Source: Arcicella aurantiaca (GTDB lineage: Bacteria; Bacteroidota; Bacteroidia; Cytophagales; Spirosomataceae). Taken from it: a stretch of DNA of 64,000 nt. The notes under the pieces are model-generated. The model was not told the DNA's origin and made no database searches. It was given only the letters and a program-made list of their open reading frames with translations. Position 1 is the stretch's first letter. The number at the start of each line of letters is the position of its first letter. Below, piece after piece: positions 9,358-17,912 of the stretch. A program made the translations under genes and the position numbers. The DNA lies in NCBI RefSeq assembly GCF_003148625.1, contig NZ_QGGO01000009.1:62001-126000 (forward strand), given 5' to 3'.

Positions 9358-10056
9358 ATGGCGAATTATCCACATATTAATAGAATTCTTGTTGCACTTG
9401 ACTGTATCGTGTTTGGCTTTGACGGAGAAGACATAAAATTATTGCTCATCAAGAGAAATTTTGACCCCGAAAAAGGAAAATGGTCATTGATGGGAGGCTT
9501 TTTAGAATCTGATGAAGACCTCGAAGATGCCACCAATCGGATTTTATATGATTTGACAGGATTGAAAGGAATTTATTTTGAAGAGATTCAAACTTTTGGA
9601 AAAGTAAACCGTGACCCTGTTGAAAGAACATTATCCGTTTGTTTCTTTGCATTAATTAATATTCATGCTCATGACCAAGATTCTGCAAAGGCTCAAAATG
9701 CTTTTTGGATAAATCTGAAAAATAGACCAGAACTCATTTTTGACCATAATGAAATGGTTGATATTGCTCTGGAAAGACTAAGATACAAGGCAGCTTTGCA
9801 TCCGATTGGATTTGAGTTGTTGCCAGAAAAATTTACCATTCCGCAGTTACAAAAACTCTACGAAGCCATTTATGATTCACTTTTAGACCGAAGAAATTTT
9901 AGTCGAAAAATACTTTCTACTAAACTATTATTGGATACAGGTGAAAAGAACGAAAACTCTACCACGAAAAAAGCAATTCTGTATAAATTAGATAAAGATA
10001 AATATCAAAAGCAATTTAACGCTTTTCATTATTTTATTTCAGATTCAGTTCGATAA
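9358..10056 (+). CDS. araR: NUDIX-family transcriptional regulator of arabinose use, AraR
   Basis: This 232-residue protein has an N-terminal NUDIX domain (about 8-150) and a C-terminal winged-helix segment (about 150-232, starting near FTIPQLQKLYEAIY). The NUDIX box at 47-69 reads GFLESDEDLEDATNRILYDL: G, the first E and R are kept, but the REUXEE glutamates are replaced by RI..DL, so hydrolase activity is unlikely. Bacteroidetes AraR proteins are known NUDIX-type regulators that release DNA on binding L-arabinose, and the position directly before araB and araA fits that role. Candidate GTGT-N7-ACAC sites lie before this gene and before araB. An NrtR-like regulator of another pathway is the alternative but does not fit the context. 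Confidence 0.88.
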   Translation: MANYPHINRILVALDCIVFGFDGEDIKLLLIKRNFDPEKGKWSLMGGFLESDEDLEDATNRILYDLTGLKGIYFEEIQTFGKVNRDPVERTLSVCFFALINIHAHDQDSAKAQNAFWINLKNRPELIFDHNEMVDIALERLRYKAALHPIGFELLPEKFTIPQLQKLYEAIYDSLLDRRNFSRKILSTKLLLDTGEKNENSTTKKAILYKLDKDKYQKQFNAFHYFISDSVR

Positions 10057-10098
10057 GGGAGAGAAACTATTGAAAGATTTTTAATTAAAATTATAATT

Positions 10099-10113
10099 GT
10101 GTTAAATAAACAC
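10099..10113. promoter_or_regulatory. Candidate AraR operator upstream of araB
   Basis: GTGTTAAATAAACAC is a 15-base palindrome with five-base arms, 11 bases before the ribulokinase ATG. It shares GTGT-N7-ACAC with the site at 9247. The assignment is inference from position and symmetry. Confidence 0.4.
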
Positions 10114-10124
10114 GAATAACAAAA

Positions 10125-11762
10125 ATGCAAAATAAATTCACAATTGGGCTTGACTATGGTACAGATTCGGTACGTGCTTTAGTTGTTAATACTCAGACAG
10201 GTGAAAATGTTGGAACTGCTGTTCATTATTACGAAAGATGGAAGAAAGGATTGTTTTGTGATGCTTCCATTTCGCAATTCAGACAACACCCACTTGACTA
10301 TGTAGAAGGCTTGGAAGGAGCAGTTAAAGGAGCTTTAGCGGGTCTTCCAGATGAGGTAAAGCAAAACGTAGTCGGGATTTCAGTGGATACCACAGGTTCT
10401 ACTCCAGTAGCGGTTGATTCAACTGGTGTTCCATTAGCTTTATTGCCAGAATTTGCAGAAAATCCAAATGGAATGTTTATCCTTTGGAAAGACCATACCG
10501 CTAATGCAGAAGCCGAAGAAATCAATAATTTAGCTCATCATTGGGATGTTGATTATACAAAATATGTAGGCGGAATTTACTCTTCTGAGTGGTATTGGGC
10601 AAAAATTTTACGTACCCTTCGTGTAGATAAGAACGTTCAAGAAAAGGCTTTTTCTTGGGTTGAACACTGTGATTGGATTTCTGCTTTGCTTACAGGAAAT
10701 ACGAATCCATTAACTTTCAAGCGTTCAAGATGTGCCGCAGGACATAAAGCTCTTTGGCATGAAGAATTTGAAGGTTTGCCGTCAGAAAATTTTTTAACAA
10801 AACTTGACCCATTATTGGGCGGTTTACGTGATAGACTTTTCAGAAATACTTATACTTCTGACGAATCTATGGGAACAATTTCTGAAGAATGGGCTACAAA
10901 ATTAGGTATTCCTTCAGACGTGAAAATTGGCGTTGGTGCATTCGATTGCCACATGGGAGCAGTTGGTGCTGAAATTGAGCCTTATGATTTCGTGCGTGTA
11001 ATGGGAACTTCTACTTGTGATATGTTGATTGCTCCAAATGAAGAAATTGGGCATTTACTTATCAAAGGTATTTGTGGTCAAGTTGACGGTTCAATTATTC
11101 CAAATATGTTGGGAATGGAGGCAGGGCAATCTGCTTATGGTGATTATTACGCTTGGTTTCAACGCATCATTACTGAACCTGTAAGAAGTCTTTTGGGCGA
11201 TGCAGCGGCAGAAGAATTGAGTCAAAAATTGATTCCATATTTATCTGAACAAGCGTCACAATTACCCATTACAGAAAACGATATTGTAGCAACAGATTGG
11301 ATAAATGGTAGAAGAACTCCCGATGCCAATCATACCTTGAAAGCCTCTTTTATGGGTTTAGGTTTAGGAACTGATGCTGTTAAAATATTCAAAATGATTG
11401 TGGAGGCTACGGCTTATGGCTCAAAAGCCATTGTAGATAGATTTATTCAAGAAGGTGTGCCAATTAAGCAAGTAATTGCTATTGGTGGCGTTGCCAAAAA
11501 ATCACCATTTGTGATGCAAACGCTTTCAGATGTATTGAATATGCCGATTAAAGTGGCAAGTTCAGACCAAGCGTGTGCATTGGGTGCTGCCATGAATGCC
11601 TCAGTTGCCGCAGGAATTCACGCAACATTAGCTGACGCACAAAAAGCAATGGGTTCTGGTTTTGATGCCAATTACACGCCACGTCCAGAAGCGGTTGAAG
11701 TTTATAAAAGTTTATACGAAAAATATCAAAAATTAGGAAAATTCACTGAAAATAATGCTTAA
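10125..11762 (+). CDS. araB: Ribulokinase
   Basis: This 545-residue FGGY-family kinase would phosphorylate L-ribulose to L-ribulose 5-phosphate with ATP in the cytoplasm. The N-terminal nucleotide-fold start is FTIGLDYGTDSVRALVV, followed by VVGISVDTTGSTPVAVD. The probable catalytic base is D274 in GVGAFDCHMG, and the C-terminal FGGY segment includes IAIGGVAKKSPFVMQTLSDVL. Length matches bacterial AraB (about 540-570). It overlaps the araA start by 8 bases, so the two are probably translationally coupled. A candidate operator lies just before the start. Confidence 0.96.
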   Translation: MQNKFTIGLDYGTDSVRALVVNTQTGENVGTAVHYYERWKKGLFCDASISQFRQHPLDYVEGLEGAVKGALAGLPDEVKQNVVGISVDTTGSTPVAVDSTGVPLALLPEFAENPNGMFILWKDHTANAEAEEINNLAHHWDVDYTKYVGGIYSSEWYWAKILRTLRVDKNVQEKAFSWVEHCDWISALLTGNTNPLTFKRSRCAAGHKALWHEEFEGLPSENFLTKLDPLLGGLRDRLFRNTYTSDESMGTISEEWATKLGIPSDVKIGVGAFDCHMGAVGAEIEPYDFVRVMGTSTCDMLIAPNEEIGHLLIKGICGQVDGSIIPNMLGMEAGQSAYGDYYAWFQRIITEPVRSLLGDAAAEELSQKLIPYLSEQASQLPITENDIVATDWINGRRTPDANHTLKASFMGLGLGTDAVKIFKMIVEATAYGSKAIVDRFIQEGVPIKQVIAIGGVAKKSPFVMQTLSDVLNMPIKVASSDQACALGAAMNASVAAGIHATLADAQKAMGSGFDANYTPRPEAVEVYKSLYEKYQKLGKFTENNA

Positions 11763-13245
11763 TCTAAAGAGTTTTGAAGTTTGGTTTGTAACAGGTAGCC
11801 AACATTTATACGGAGAAGAAACACTTCGTCAAGTTGATGAACACTCAAAAGTCATCGCTGATTCATTTAACAATGCTTCGCAAATCCCTGTGAAAGTGGT
11901 TTTTAAACCAGTTGTGAAGTCTGCTGAGGAAATTACAACCATTTGTAAAGCAGCCAATGCTACGCCAAATTGTATTGGTATCATCGCTTGGATGCACACA
12001 TTTTCACCTGCTAAAATGTGGATTAATGGCTTGAATGTTCTTCAATTGCCATTGTTGCATTTACACACACAATTTAACCGTGATATTCCATATTCAGATA
12101 TTGACATGGATTTCATGAACTTGAACCAGTCGGCTCATGGTGACCGTGAATTTGGACATATCATGTCTAAAATGCGTATCAATCGTAAAGTAGTAGTTGG
12201 TCACTGGCAAGCAGAATCTGTACTTGACAAAATTAATGTTTGGTCACGTGTGGCAGTTGGAACTTACAAAATGAAAACCATGAAATTGGCTCGTTTTGGC
12301 GATAATATGCGTTACGTTGCAGTTACAGACGGCGATAAAGTATCGGCAGAAATGAAGTTTGGTTTTGAGGTAAATACTTATGCCGTTGGAGATTTGGTAA
12401 AAGTAATTAATCAAATTTCTGATGCTGAAATTCAAACTTTGATTAAAGAATACGAAGCTACCTACCAAATGATGTCATCATTGGCAAGTAGTGGAGCAAT
12501 GCGTTCGTCTTTAGTAGAAGCTGCAAGAATTGAATTAGGATTAAAAGCATTTTTAGAAGACGGAGGTTATTCAGCTTATACAAATACTTTTGAAGATTTA
12601 CACGGAATGCGTCAGTTACCGGGGATTGGTTCACAACGTATGATGGCAGCAGGTTATGGTTACGGTGGCGAAGGCGACTGGAAAACATCTGCAATGGTTC
12701 ATGTTTTGAAAGCAATGTCAAGCGGAATGCAAGGTGGTACTTCTTTCATGGAAGATTATACTTATCATTTCAATCCTGCAAATCCAATGGTATTGGGTTC
12801 TCACATGTTGGAAGTTTGCCCAACCATTGCTGACGGAATTGTAAAATGCGAAGTTCATCCATTAGGAATTGGCGGAAAAGAAGACCCTGTTCGTTTAGTT
12901 TTCAACGGTCAAGAAGGTCCAGCAATCAATGTTTCATTAGTTGATATGGGCAATCGTTTTAGATTAATCGTAAACGAAGTTGATGCAGTTAAAGTAACCG
13001 AAGAATTCCCTAAATTACCAACGGCTCGTGCTTTGTGGAAACCACAACCAAGCATGGAAGTAGGCTTACAATCTTGGATTCTGGCAGGTGGAGCTCACCA
13101 TACCGTTTATAGTCAAACTATCACAACAGAATACATTGAAGATTTAGCTGATATGTTGAATGTTGAATTAGTAATTATCGACAAAGACACAACAATTCGT
13201 GGCTTGAAAAACGAGTTGAGATACAACGAAGTTGCTTTTAAATAA
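11755..13245 (+). CDS. araA: L-arabinose isomerase
   Basis: This 496-residue enzyme interconverts L-arabinose and L-ribulose with a divalent metal. The metal/catalytic residues fall almost exactly at the E. coli numbering: E306 in GEGDWK, E333 in SFMEDYTY, H350 in GSHMLEV, and H448-H449 in GAHHTV. The sequence opens with the family motif VWFVTGSQHLYGEETL and has full length. The ATG at 11755 lies inside the end of araB. A long imperfect palindrome follows the gene. Confidence 0.97.
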   Translation: MLNLKSFEVWFVTGSQHLYGEETLRQVDEHSKVIADSFNNASQIPVKVVFKPVVKSAEEITTICKAANATPNCIGIIAWMHTFSPAKMWINGLNVLQLPLLHLHTQFNRDIPYSDIDMDFMNLNQSAHGDREFGHIMSKMRINRKVVVGHWQAESVLDKINVWSRVAVGTYKMKTMKLARFGDNMRYVAVTDGDKVSAEMKFGFEVNTYAVGDLVKVINQISDAEIQTLIKEYEATYQMMSSLASSGAMRSSLVEAARIELGLKAFLEDGGYSAYTNTFEDLHGMRQLPGIGSQRMMAAGYGYGGEGDWKTSAMVHVLKAMSSGMQGGTSFMEDYTYHFNPANPMVLGSHMLEVCPTIADGIVKCEVHPLGIGGKEDPVRLVFNGQEGPAINVSLVDMGNRFRLIVNEVDAVKVTEEFPKLPTARALWKPQPSMEVGLQSWILAGGAHHTVYSQTITTEYIEDLADMLNVELVIIDKDTTIRGLKNELRYNEVAFK

Positions 13246-13264
13246 AAAAATATTTTCTGACAGT

Positions 13265-13360
13265 AGGGTTTGTGTATTTAAAATTGTGATGTAATTAGAA
13301 TTCTATGATATATTAAGATTCTTTAATTACATTGAGAAGAATTTTGAGATACACAGCCCT
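13265..13360. repeat. About 96-bp imperfect palindrome between araA and mgsA
   Basis: The left half (AGGGTTTGTGTATTTAAAAT from 13265, then TGTAATTA at 13290-13297) is mirrored by the right half (TTTAATTACA at 13322-13331, AATTTTGAGATACAC at 13340-13354, AGCCCT at 13355-13360). The centre is about 11 bases near 13305-13315. Small bulges interrupt the pairing. It resembles a MITE-like insertion or a leader hairpin. Confidence 0.65.
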
Positions 13361-13398
13361 TTTGTTTTATCTCATAAACAAAACAATTTCAAATTAAT

Positions 13399-13869
13399 AT
13401 GTCAGAAAATAAAAACATCATTAGAAAGTTAGATGCCCGTAAAAGAATTGCTTTAGTAGCTCACGACAATAAGAAAGATGATTTAATAGATTGGGCAATT
13501 TATAATAAAACGGTCTTGTCCAAACATCAACTTTTTGCCACAGGTACAACAGGAAGGCTTTTAGAAGAATCACTTGATGTTCATGTTACCAAATTTTTAA
13601 GCGGTCCATTAGGAGGCGACCAACAAATAGGGGCTTTAATTGCAGAAGGAAAAATAGATATTCTTTTCTTTTTTTGGGACCCGATGGAAGCACAACCGCA
13701 TGACCCAGATATCAAAGCACTTTTACGATTAGGAGTAGTATGGAATATTCCTATGGCTTGCGACCGTGCAACGGCAGATTTCTTATTGACTTCAAGCCTT
13801 ATGCACAGCGAATACGAAACCATAATTCCTGATTATAAAAGTTATTTAAAGAGAAATATACCATTATGA
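13399..13869 (+). CDS. mgsA: Methylglyoxal synthase
   Basis: This 156-residue enzyme converts dihydroxyacetone phosphate to methylglyoxal and phosphate. Conserved elements include ALVAHDNKKDDL (H22), SGPLGGDQQIG (D74, the catalytic-base position) and HDPDIKALLR (H101, D104), matching E. coli H19, D71, H98 and D101. Length is standard. Its TGA stop shares the ATGA overlap with the araD start at 13866, so it is translationally coupled to an arabinose gene. No allosteric or extra domain is seen. Known roles are as a bypass of lower glycolysis when phosphate is short or sugar phosphates build up. Here it may vent triose phosphate formed during pentose catabolism (inference). Confidence 0.93.
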   Translation: MSENKNIIRKLDARKRIALVAHDNKKDDLIDWAIYNKTVLSKHQLFATGTTGRLLEESLDVHVTKFLSGPLGGDQQIGALIAEGKIDILFFFWDPMEAQPHDPDIKALLRLGVVWNIPMACDRATADFLLTSSLMHSEYETIIPDYKSYLKRNIPL

Positions 13870-14570
13870 GTATTTATAAATCACTGAAAGAAGAATGTTT
13901 TGAAGCAAATATGATGCTTCCAAAATTAGGCTTGGTGTTATTTACCTTCGGAAACGTAAGTGCCGTAGATAGAGAAAAAGGCGTTTTTGCTATCAAACCA
14001 AGTGGTGTAGATTATGACTTATTGAAGCCAGAAGACATCGTAATTATGGATTATGATGCCAAAGTGGTAGAAGGAGCAATGCGTCCGTCGTCTGATACCA
14101 AAACTCATGCTCAATTATACAAAAATTGGGAAGACATTGGCGGAATTACGCACACACATAGCACTCATGCAGTAGCTTGGGCTCAAGCAGGAAAAGATAT
14201 TCCAATTTTCGGAACAACTCACGCCGACCATACGCACCAAGATATTCCTTGTGCGGCAGTGTTAACCGATGAAATGATTGAGGGAGATTATGAGTATGAA
14301 ACAGGAAATCAAATCTTTGATTGTTTTAGAGACAAACAGTTATCTCACAAAGAAATGGAAATGGTTTTATTACAAAATCATGGACCTTTTACTTGGGGGA
14401 AAACCGCTCAAAAATCAGTTTATAATGCCGCAGTGTTAGAAGAAGTTGCTCGTATGGCATATTTGACCTTACAGATAAACCCACTAACGCCACGCATTAA
14501 AGACACACTTAGAATGAAACATTATGAGCGTAAACATGGCAAAAATGCCTATTACGGTCAAGGGTGTTAA
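13866..14570 (+). CDS. araD: L-ribulose-5-phosphate 4-epimerase
   Basis: This 234-residue class II aldolase-type epimerase turns L-ribulose 5-phosphate into D-xylulose 5-phosphate, feeding the pentose phosphate pathway. Zinc ligands are H96 and H98 in THTHSTHA and H172 in QNHGPF; the substrate-site motifs GNVSAVD and PSSDTKTH (D78 region) are present. Length and motifs fit AraD rather than fuculose aldolase. The start overlaps the mgsA stop by 4 bases (ATGA). Palindromic repeats follow the stop. Confidence 0.95.
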   Translation: MSIYKSLKEECFEANMMLPKLGLVLFTFGNVSAVDREKGVFAIKPSGVDYDLLKPEDIVIMDYDAKVVEGAMRPSSDTKTHAQLYKNWEDIGGITHTHSTHAVAWAQAGKDIPIFGTTHADHTHQDIPCAAVLTDEMIEGDYEYETGNQIFDCFRDKQLSHKEMEMVLLQNHGPFTWGKTAQKSVYNAAVLEEVARMAYLTLQINPLTPRIKDTLRMKHYERKHGKNAYYGQGC

Positions 14571-14573
14571 AAT

Positions 14574-14664
14574 GTAACGCAGGAATCTTTCCTGTAAACT
14601 ATGTAACACGGGAATCTTTCCCGTGATTTGATTAAACATTTCACGGGAAGGATTCCCGTGTTAC
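14574..14664. repeat. Three palindromic repeats of the GTAACAC family
   Basis: Two direct copies (14574-14595, GTAACGCAGGAATCTTTCCT...; 14603-14625, GTAACACGGGAATCTTTCCC...) and one inverted copy (14642-14664) fill the gap after araD. The first copy differs in both arms (AGGA/TCCT against GGGA/TCCC), so pairing is kept. The GTAACAC-gg head is shared with the repeats at 5036-5227. Confidence 0.85.
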
Positions 14665-14685
14665 CATTCCTCAAAAACAACAAAC

Positions 14686-16344
14686 ATGAAACTTGGATTA
14701 GAAACCCTCGACTACTGCATTTTCTTTATCTATTTTGTCATCGTTTCCAGTTATGGATACTGGGTTTACAAAAATAAAGGTAAACAAGATGGTGGCGACT
14801 CAAAAGATTTTTTCCTTGCTGAAGGTTCACTTACTTGGTGGGCAATTGGTGCTTCGATTATTGCTTCAAATATTTCTGCCGAACAATTTATTGGTATGAG
14901 CGGACAGGCATTTCAATTAGGAATTGCCATTTCTGTTTATGAATTATTAGGTGGTGTTTCGTTAATAATTGTGGCGGTTTATTTTCTTCCAATGTATCTC
15001 AGGAATAAGATTTATACCATGCCACAGTTCCTTGCCAAACGTTACGATGAGCGTTTAGCTACCATTATGGCTGTATTCTGGTTATTCTTGTACATTTTCG
15101 TAAACTTAACTTCAATCATTTATTTAGGTGGAATTAGCTTAGAAAAAATGACAGGTTTAAGCTTTATGACTTGTACTTTATTCCTAACAGTATTTGCGGT
15201 AATTATTACCTTAGGAGGGATGAAAGTGATTGGTTATACCGATGTTATTCAAGTAGTTTGCTTGATTTTCGGAGGATTGGCGACCACTTATTTAGCACTT
15301 GATTTATTGTCAAATAAAGTGGGTACAGGTTCGGGTGTTTTAGAAGGTTTATCCTTGATTAAAGACAAAGCGGATAGTCATTTACACATGATTTTTACGC
15401 CAAATCAATACCAAGTTCATGATGGTAGAGGAGGTTTTATTGATGCTTATCGTCAATTACCGGGTATTATGATGTTCATTATTGGCGGTCAATGGGTTAA
15501 TAACCTTAATTACTTCGGATGTAACCAATACATGACGCAAAGAGCTTTAGGTGCTGATATTTCAACGGCACGAAATGGGGTATTATTTGCAGGATTTATG
15601 AAAATGTTAATGCCATTTATCGTAGTTCTTCCAGGATTGGCGGCTTATGTTATTTTCCAAGAAAATGCAGACGCTTCAATTGTAAATGGAATTACGCAAG
15701 ACGGTATTGTGAAACCAGATAATGCTTATCCTGTGTTATTAAATCTTTTACCTGTTGGCTTGAAAGGTTTAGCTTTTGCAGCTTTAACGGCAGCGATTGT
15801 AGCGAGTTTAGCAGGTAAAGCAAACAGTATTTCAACGATTTATGTATTAGATATTCACCGTAAATATTTCAACAAAAATCTTACTGAAAAACAAACGGTT
15901 TGGACGGGTAGAGTTGCTATTATCGTAGCTTTTGCCATTGCTTTGGTGGTGAGTCCATTATTGAGAAACTTCGGTCAAGCATTTGAGTATATCCAAGTTT
16001 ATACGGGTTATATTTCTCCGGGTATTTTGAGTATTTTCTTATTAGGTTTCTTCTGGAAAAAGGCAACTGCCAATGGTGCTTTAACGGCAGCTATTTTGAG
16101 TATTGCTTTGTCTTCATGGATTAATTATCAGTTCCCTGAATTCCCATTCATGAACCGTATGGGCGTTGTATTCTGGATTTGTTCATTAGTTCACGGTGCA
16201 ATCAGCTTGATAGAATCTAAAGGAAAAGACCATCCAAATGCTTTTGAAGTAAATAGAGAATGGTTTAAAGTAGAACCAATGTTTAGATATGGTTCAATTG
16301 TAATTCTTGCCATTTTTAGTATTATTTACTTTATTTTCTGGTAA
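14686..16344 (+). CDS. Sodium/solute symporter (SSS family), probable arabinose importer
   Basis: This 552-residue inner-membrane protein has about 14 hydrophobic segments, starting with LDYCIFFIYFVIVSSYGYWVY. SSS-family signs include SKDFFLAEGSLTWWAIGASIIASNISAEQFIGMSG and LAALTAAIVASLAGKANSIST-like text near residues 360-385, as in sodium/galactose symporters. It would import L-arabinose with sodium. It sits between araD and a mutarotase on the same strand, as expected of the pentose permease of the locus. Substrate is inferred from context only. No in-window SusC/SusD pair adjoins the glycosidases, so outer-membrane uptake must be encoded elsewhere. Confidence 0.9.
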   Translation: MKLGLETLDYCIFFIYFVIVSSYGYWVYKNKGKQDGGDSKDFFLAEGSLTWWAIGASIIASNISAEQFIGMSGQAFQLGIAISVYELLGGVSLIIVAVYFLPMYLRNKIYTMPQFLAKRYDERLATIMAVFWLFLYIFVNLTSIIYLGGISLEKMTGLSFMTCTLFLTVFAVIITLGGMKVIGYTDVIQVVCLIFGGLATTYLALDLLSNKVGTGSGVLEGLSLIKDKADSHLHMIFTPNQYQVHDGRGGFIDAYRQLPGIMMFIIGGQWVNNLNYFGCNQYMTQRALGADISTARNGVLFAGFMKMLMPFIVVLPGLAAYVIFQENADASIVNGITQDGIVKPDNAYPVLLNLLPVGLKGLAFAALTAAIVASLAGKANSISTIYVLDIHRKYFNKNLTEKQTVWTGRVAIIVAFAIALVVSPLLRNFGQAFEYIQVYTGYISPGILSIFLLGFFWKKATANGALTAAILSIALSSWINYQFPEFPFMNRMGVVFWICSLVHGAISLIESKGKDHPNAFEVNREWFKVEPMFRYGSIVILAIFSIIYFIFW

Positions 16345-16385
16345 AGAAAATTGCTGAAAATAAGGTGTCATATTTGACTTGGAGG

Positions 16386-16418
16386 AACTTCCCGAAAGTT
16401 CAAAACTTTCGGGAAGTT
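16386..16418. repeat. AACTTCCCGAAAGTT-type palindrome
   Basis: Arms AACTTCCCGAAAGTT and AACTTTCGGGAAGTT flank a 3-base loop. The same family recurs at 20936, 20983, 51376 and, more diverged, 63841. It may work as a transcript end, but it has no T-run. Confidence 0.85.
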
Positions 16419-16493
16419 GAACGGAAATGACTTGCTACTTTAAAATTTACAATTCCCTTAAATAATCATCAAAACTCCAAAAACGATATTAAC

Positions 16494-17663
16494 ATGAAAA
16501 TAAAATCATTTCTTACGCTCGCATTAGGTATTGTAATTTTACAAAGTTGTTCGAGTAAAAAAAACGAAGACAATCAACAAAAAGATTCTGTAACTGTGAA
16601 TAAAATTGAAAAAACATCATTTGGAAATCTTCCAGATGGACGTACTGCCGACTCATACACATTGAAAAATGCCAATGGTATGGAAGTGAAAATTACTAAT
16701 TACGGTGGTGTAGTTTCGCATTGGACTGCCCCTGACAAAGACGGAAAATACGAAGACATCGTTTTGGGTTTTGATTCTTTGGCTGGATATTTAACGCCTC
16801 CTCCGTATTTTGGAGCTTTAATTGGTCGTTACGGCAATAGAATTGCAAAAGGTAAATTCAAATTGGAAGGCAAAGAATACACTTTGGCAACCAATAATAA
16901 TAACTTAAATCATTTACACGGTGGAGTAGTTGGTTTTGATAAAGTTTTATGGAATGCAGAACCAATTGATGGAGAAGAACCTGCTTTGAAATTGACTTAT
17001 TTAAGTAAAGATGGTGAAGAAGGTTATCCAGGGAATTTGAATGTAACGGTAATTTATACTTTGCAAAAAGATAATTCTTTGAAGATTGATTATTCAGCAA
17101 CGACTGATAAAACGACGATTATCAACTTGACAAATCACTCGTATTTCAACCTTTCTGCTTCAAAAAATAACATTCTTGACCATGAAGTTACTTTGAATGC
17201 AGACAGATTTTTACCTGTTGACAAAGGTTTAATTCCAACGGGAGAACTTCGTGCGGTGAAAGGAACGGTGTTTGATTTTACAAGTCCAACCGTGATTGGC
17301 AAAGGAATTAATGACGAAAAAGACGAGCAAATTAAATTAGGCGGAGGATATGACCACGCTTGGATTTTGAACAAAAAAGAAGGCAACGAATTGAGTCTTG
17401 CGGCAACCGTTGTTGATAAAACATCGGGACGCAAAATGGAAGTTTTAACGACAGAACCAGCCATTCAATTTTATACAGGAAATTTCTTGGACGGTAAATT
17501 GACAGGAAAAGGTGGGGTAAATTATCCAAAACGCTTTGCTTTATGTTTAGAATCAGAACATTATCCAGATTCTCCAAACCAAGCAGCTTTCCCAACAACT
17601 GTTTTGAAACCAAACGAAACTTATAAAACGACCACGATTTATAAATTTTCGGTTGTGAAATAG
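16494..17663 (+). CDS. galM: Lipoprotein aldose 1-epimerase (mutarotase)
   Basis: This 389-residue protein has a lipoprotein signal with lipobox LQSC (C19), so it is probably membrane-anchored in the periplasm. Mutarotases interconvert alpha and beta anomers of free aldoses. The GalM catalytic residues are visible: H142 in LNHLHGG, H215 in NLTNHSYFNLS and E353 in CLESEHYPDSPNQ. Here it would equilibrate released L-arabinose for the neighbouring symporter or isomerase. It ends the same-strand arabinose run. Just downstream begins a repeat-framed insertion. Confidence 0.94.
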   Translation: MKIKSFLTLALGIVILQSCSSKKNEDNQQKDSVTVNKIEKTSFGNLPDGRTADSYTLKNANGMEVKITNYGGVVSHWTAPDKDGKYEDIVLGFDSLAGYLTPPPYFGALIGRYGNRIAKGKFKLEGKEYTLATNNNNLNHLHGGVVGFDKVLWNAEPIDGEEPALKLTYLSKDGEEGYPGNLNVTVIYTLQKDNSLKIDYSATTDKTTIINLTNHSYFNLSASKNNILDHEVTLNADRFLPVDKGLIPTGELRAVKGTVFDFTSPTVIGKGINDEKDEQIKLGGGYDHAWILNKKEGNELSLAATVVDKTSGRKMEVLTTEPAIQFYTGNFLDGKLTGKGGVNYPKRFALCLESEHYPDSPNQAAFPTTVLKPNETYKTTTIYKFSVVK

Positions 17664-17766
17664 TTTGTGGCTTTTGCACGCAGATGAGACTTGCCGTCCG
17701 CCCAGATACTCCGTAACGCTGATTTTATAGATTGGTGTTGCGGAGTTTTTGGTTTATTATCTTTAT

Positions 17767-17833
17767 GCCTTTGTTGGTGTTTTCCACCAACAAGTTACCG
17801 TCCGATTTGTTGGTGGAAAACACCAACAAAGGC
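17767..17833. repeat. Perfect 27-bp inverted repeat with self-complementary arms
   Basis: Arms 17767-17793 and 17807-17833 are exact reverse complements with a 13-base loop. Each arm also folds alone, because TTGTTGGTG and CCACCAACAA pair around TTTT. The region has short open frames on both strands, but they are by-products of the palindrome. Confidence 0.85.
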
Positions 17834-17912
17834 GAAAAAACAAAATGCTTACGAAAGATGTCTGGGTTTAAGCGAGGACGCTTGAACCAGTGGAGGACAC
17901 CAGGGGACATAG

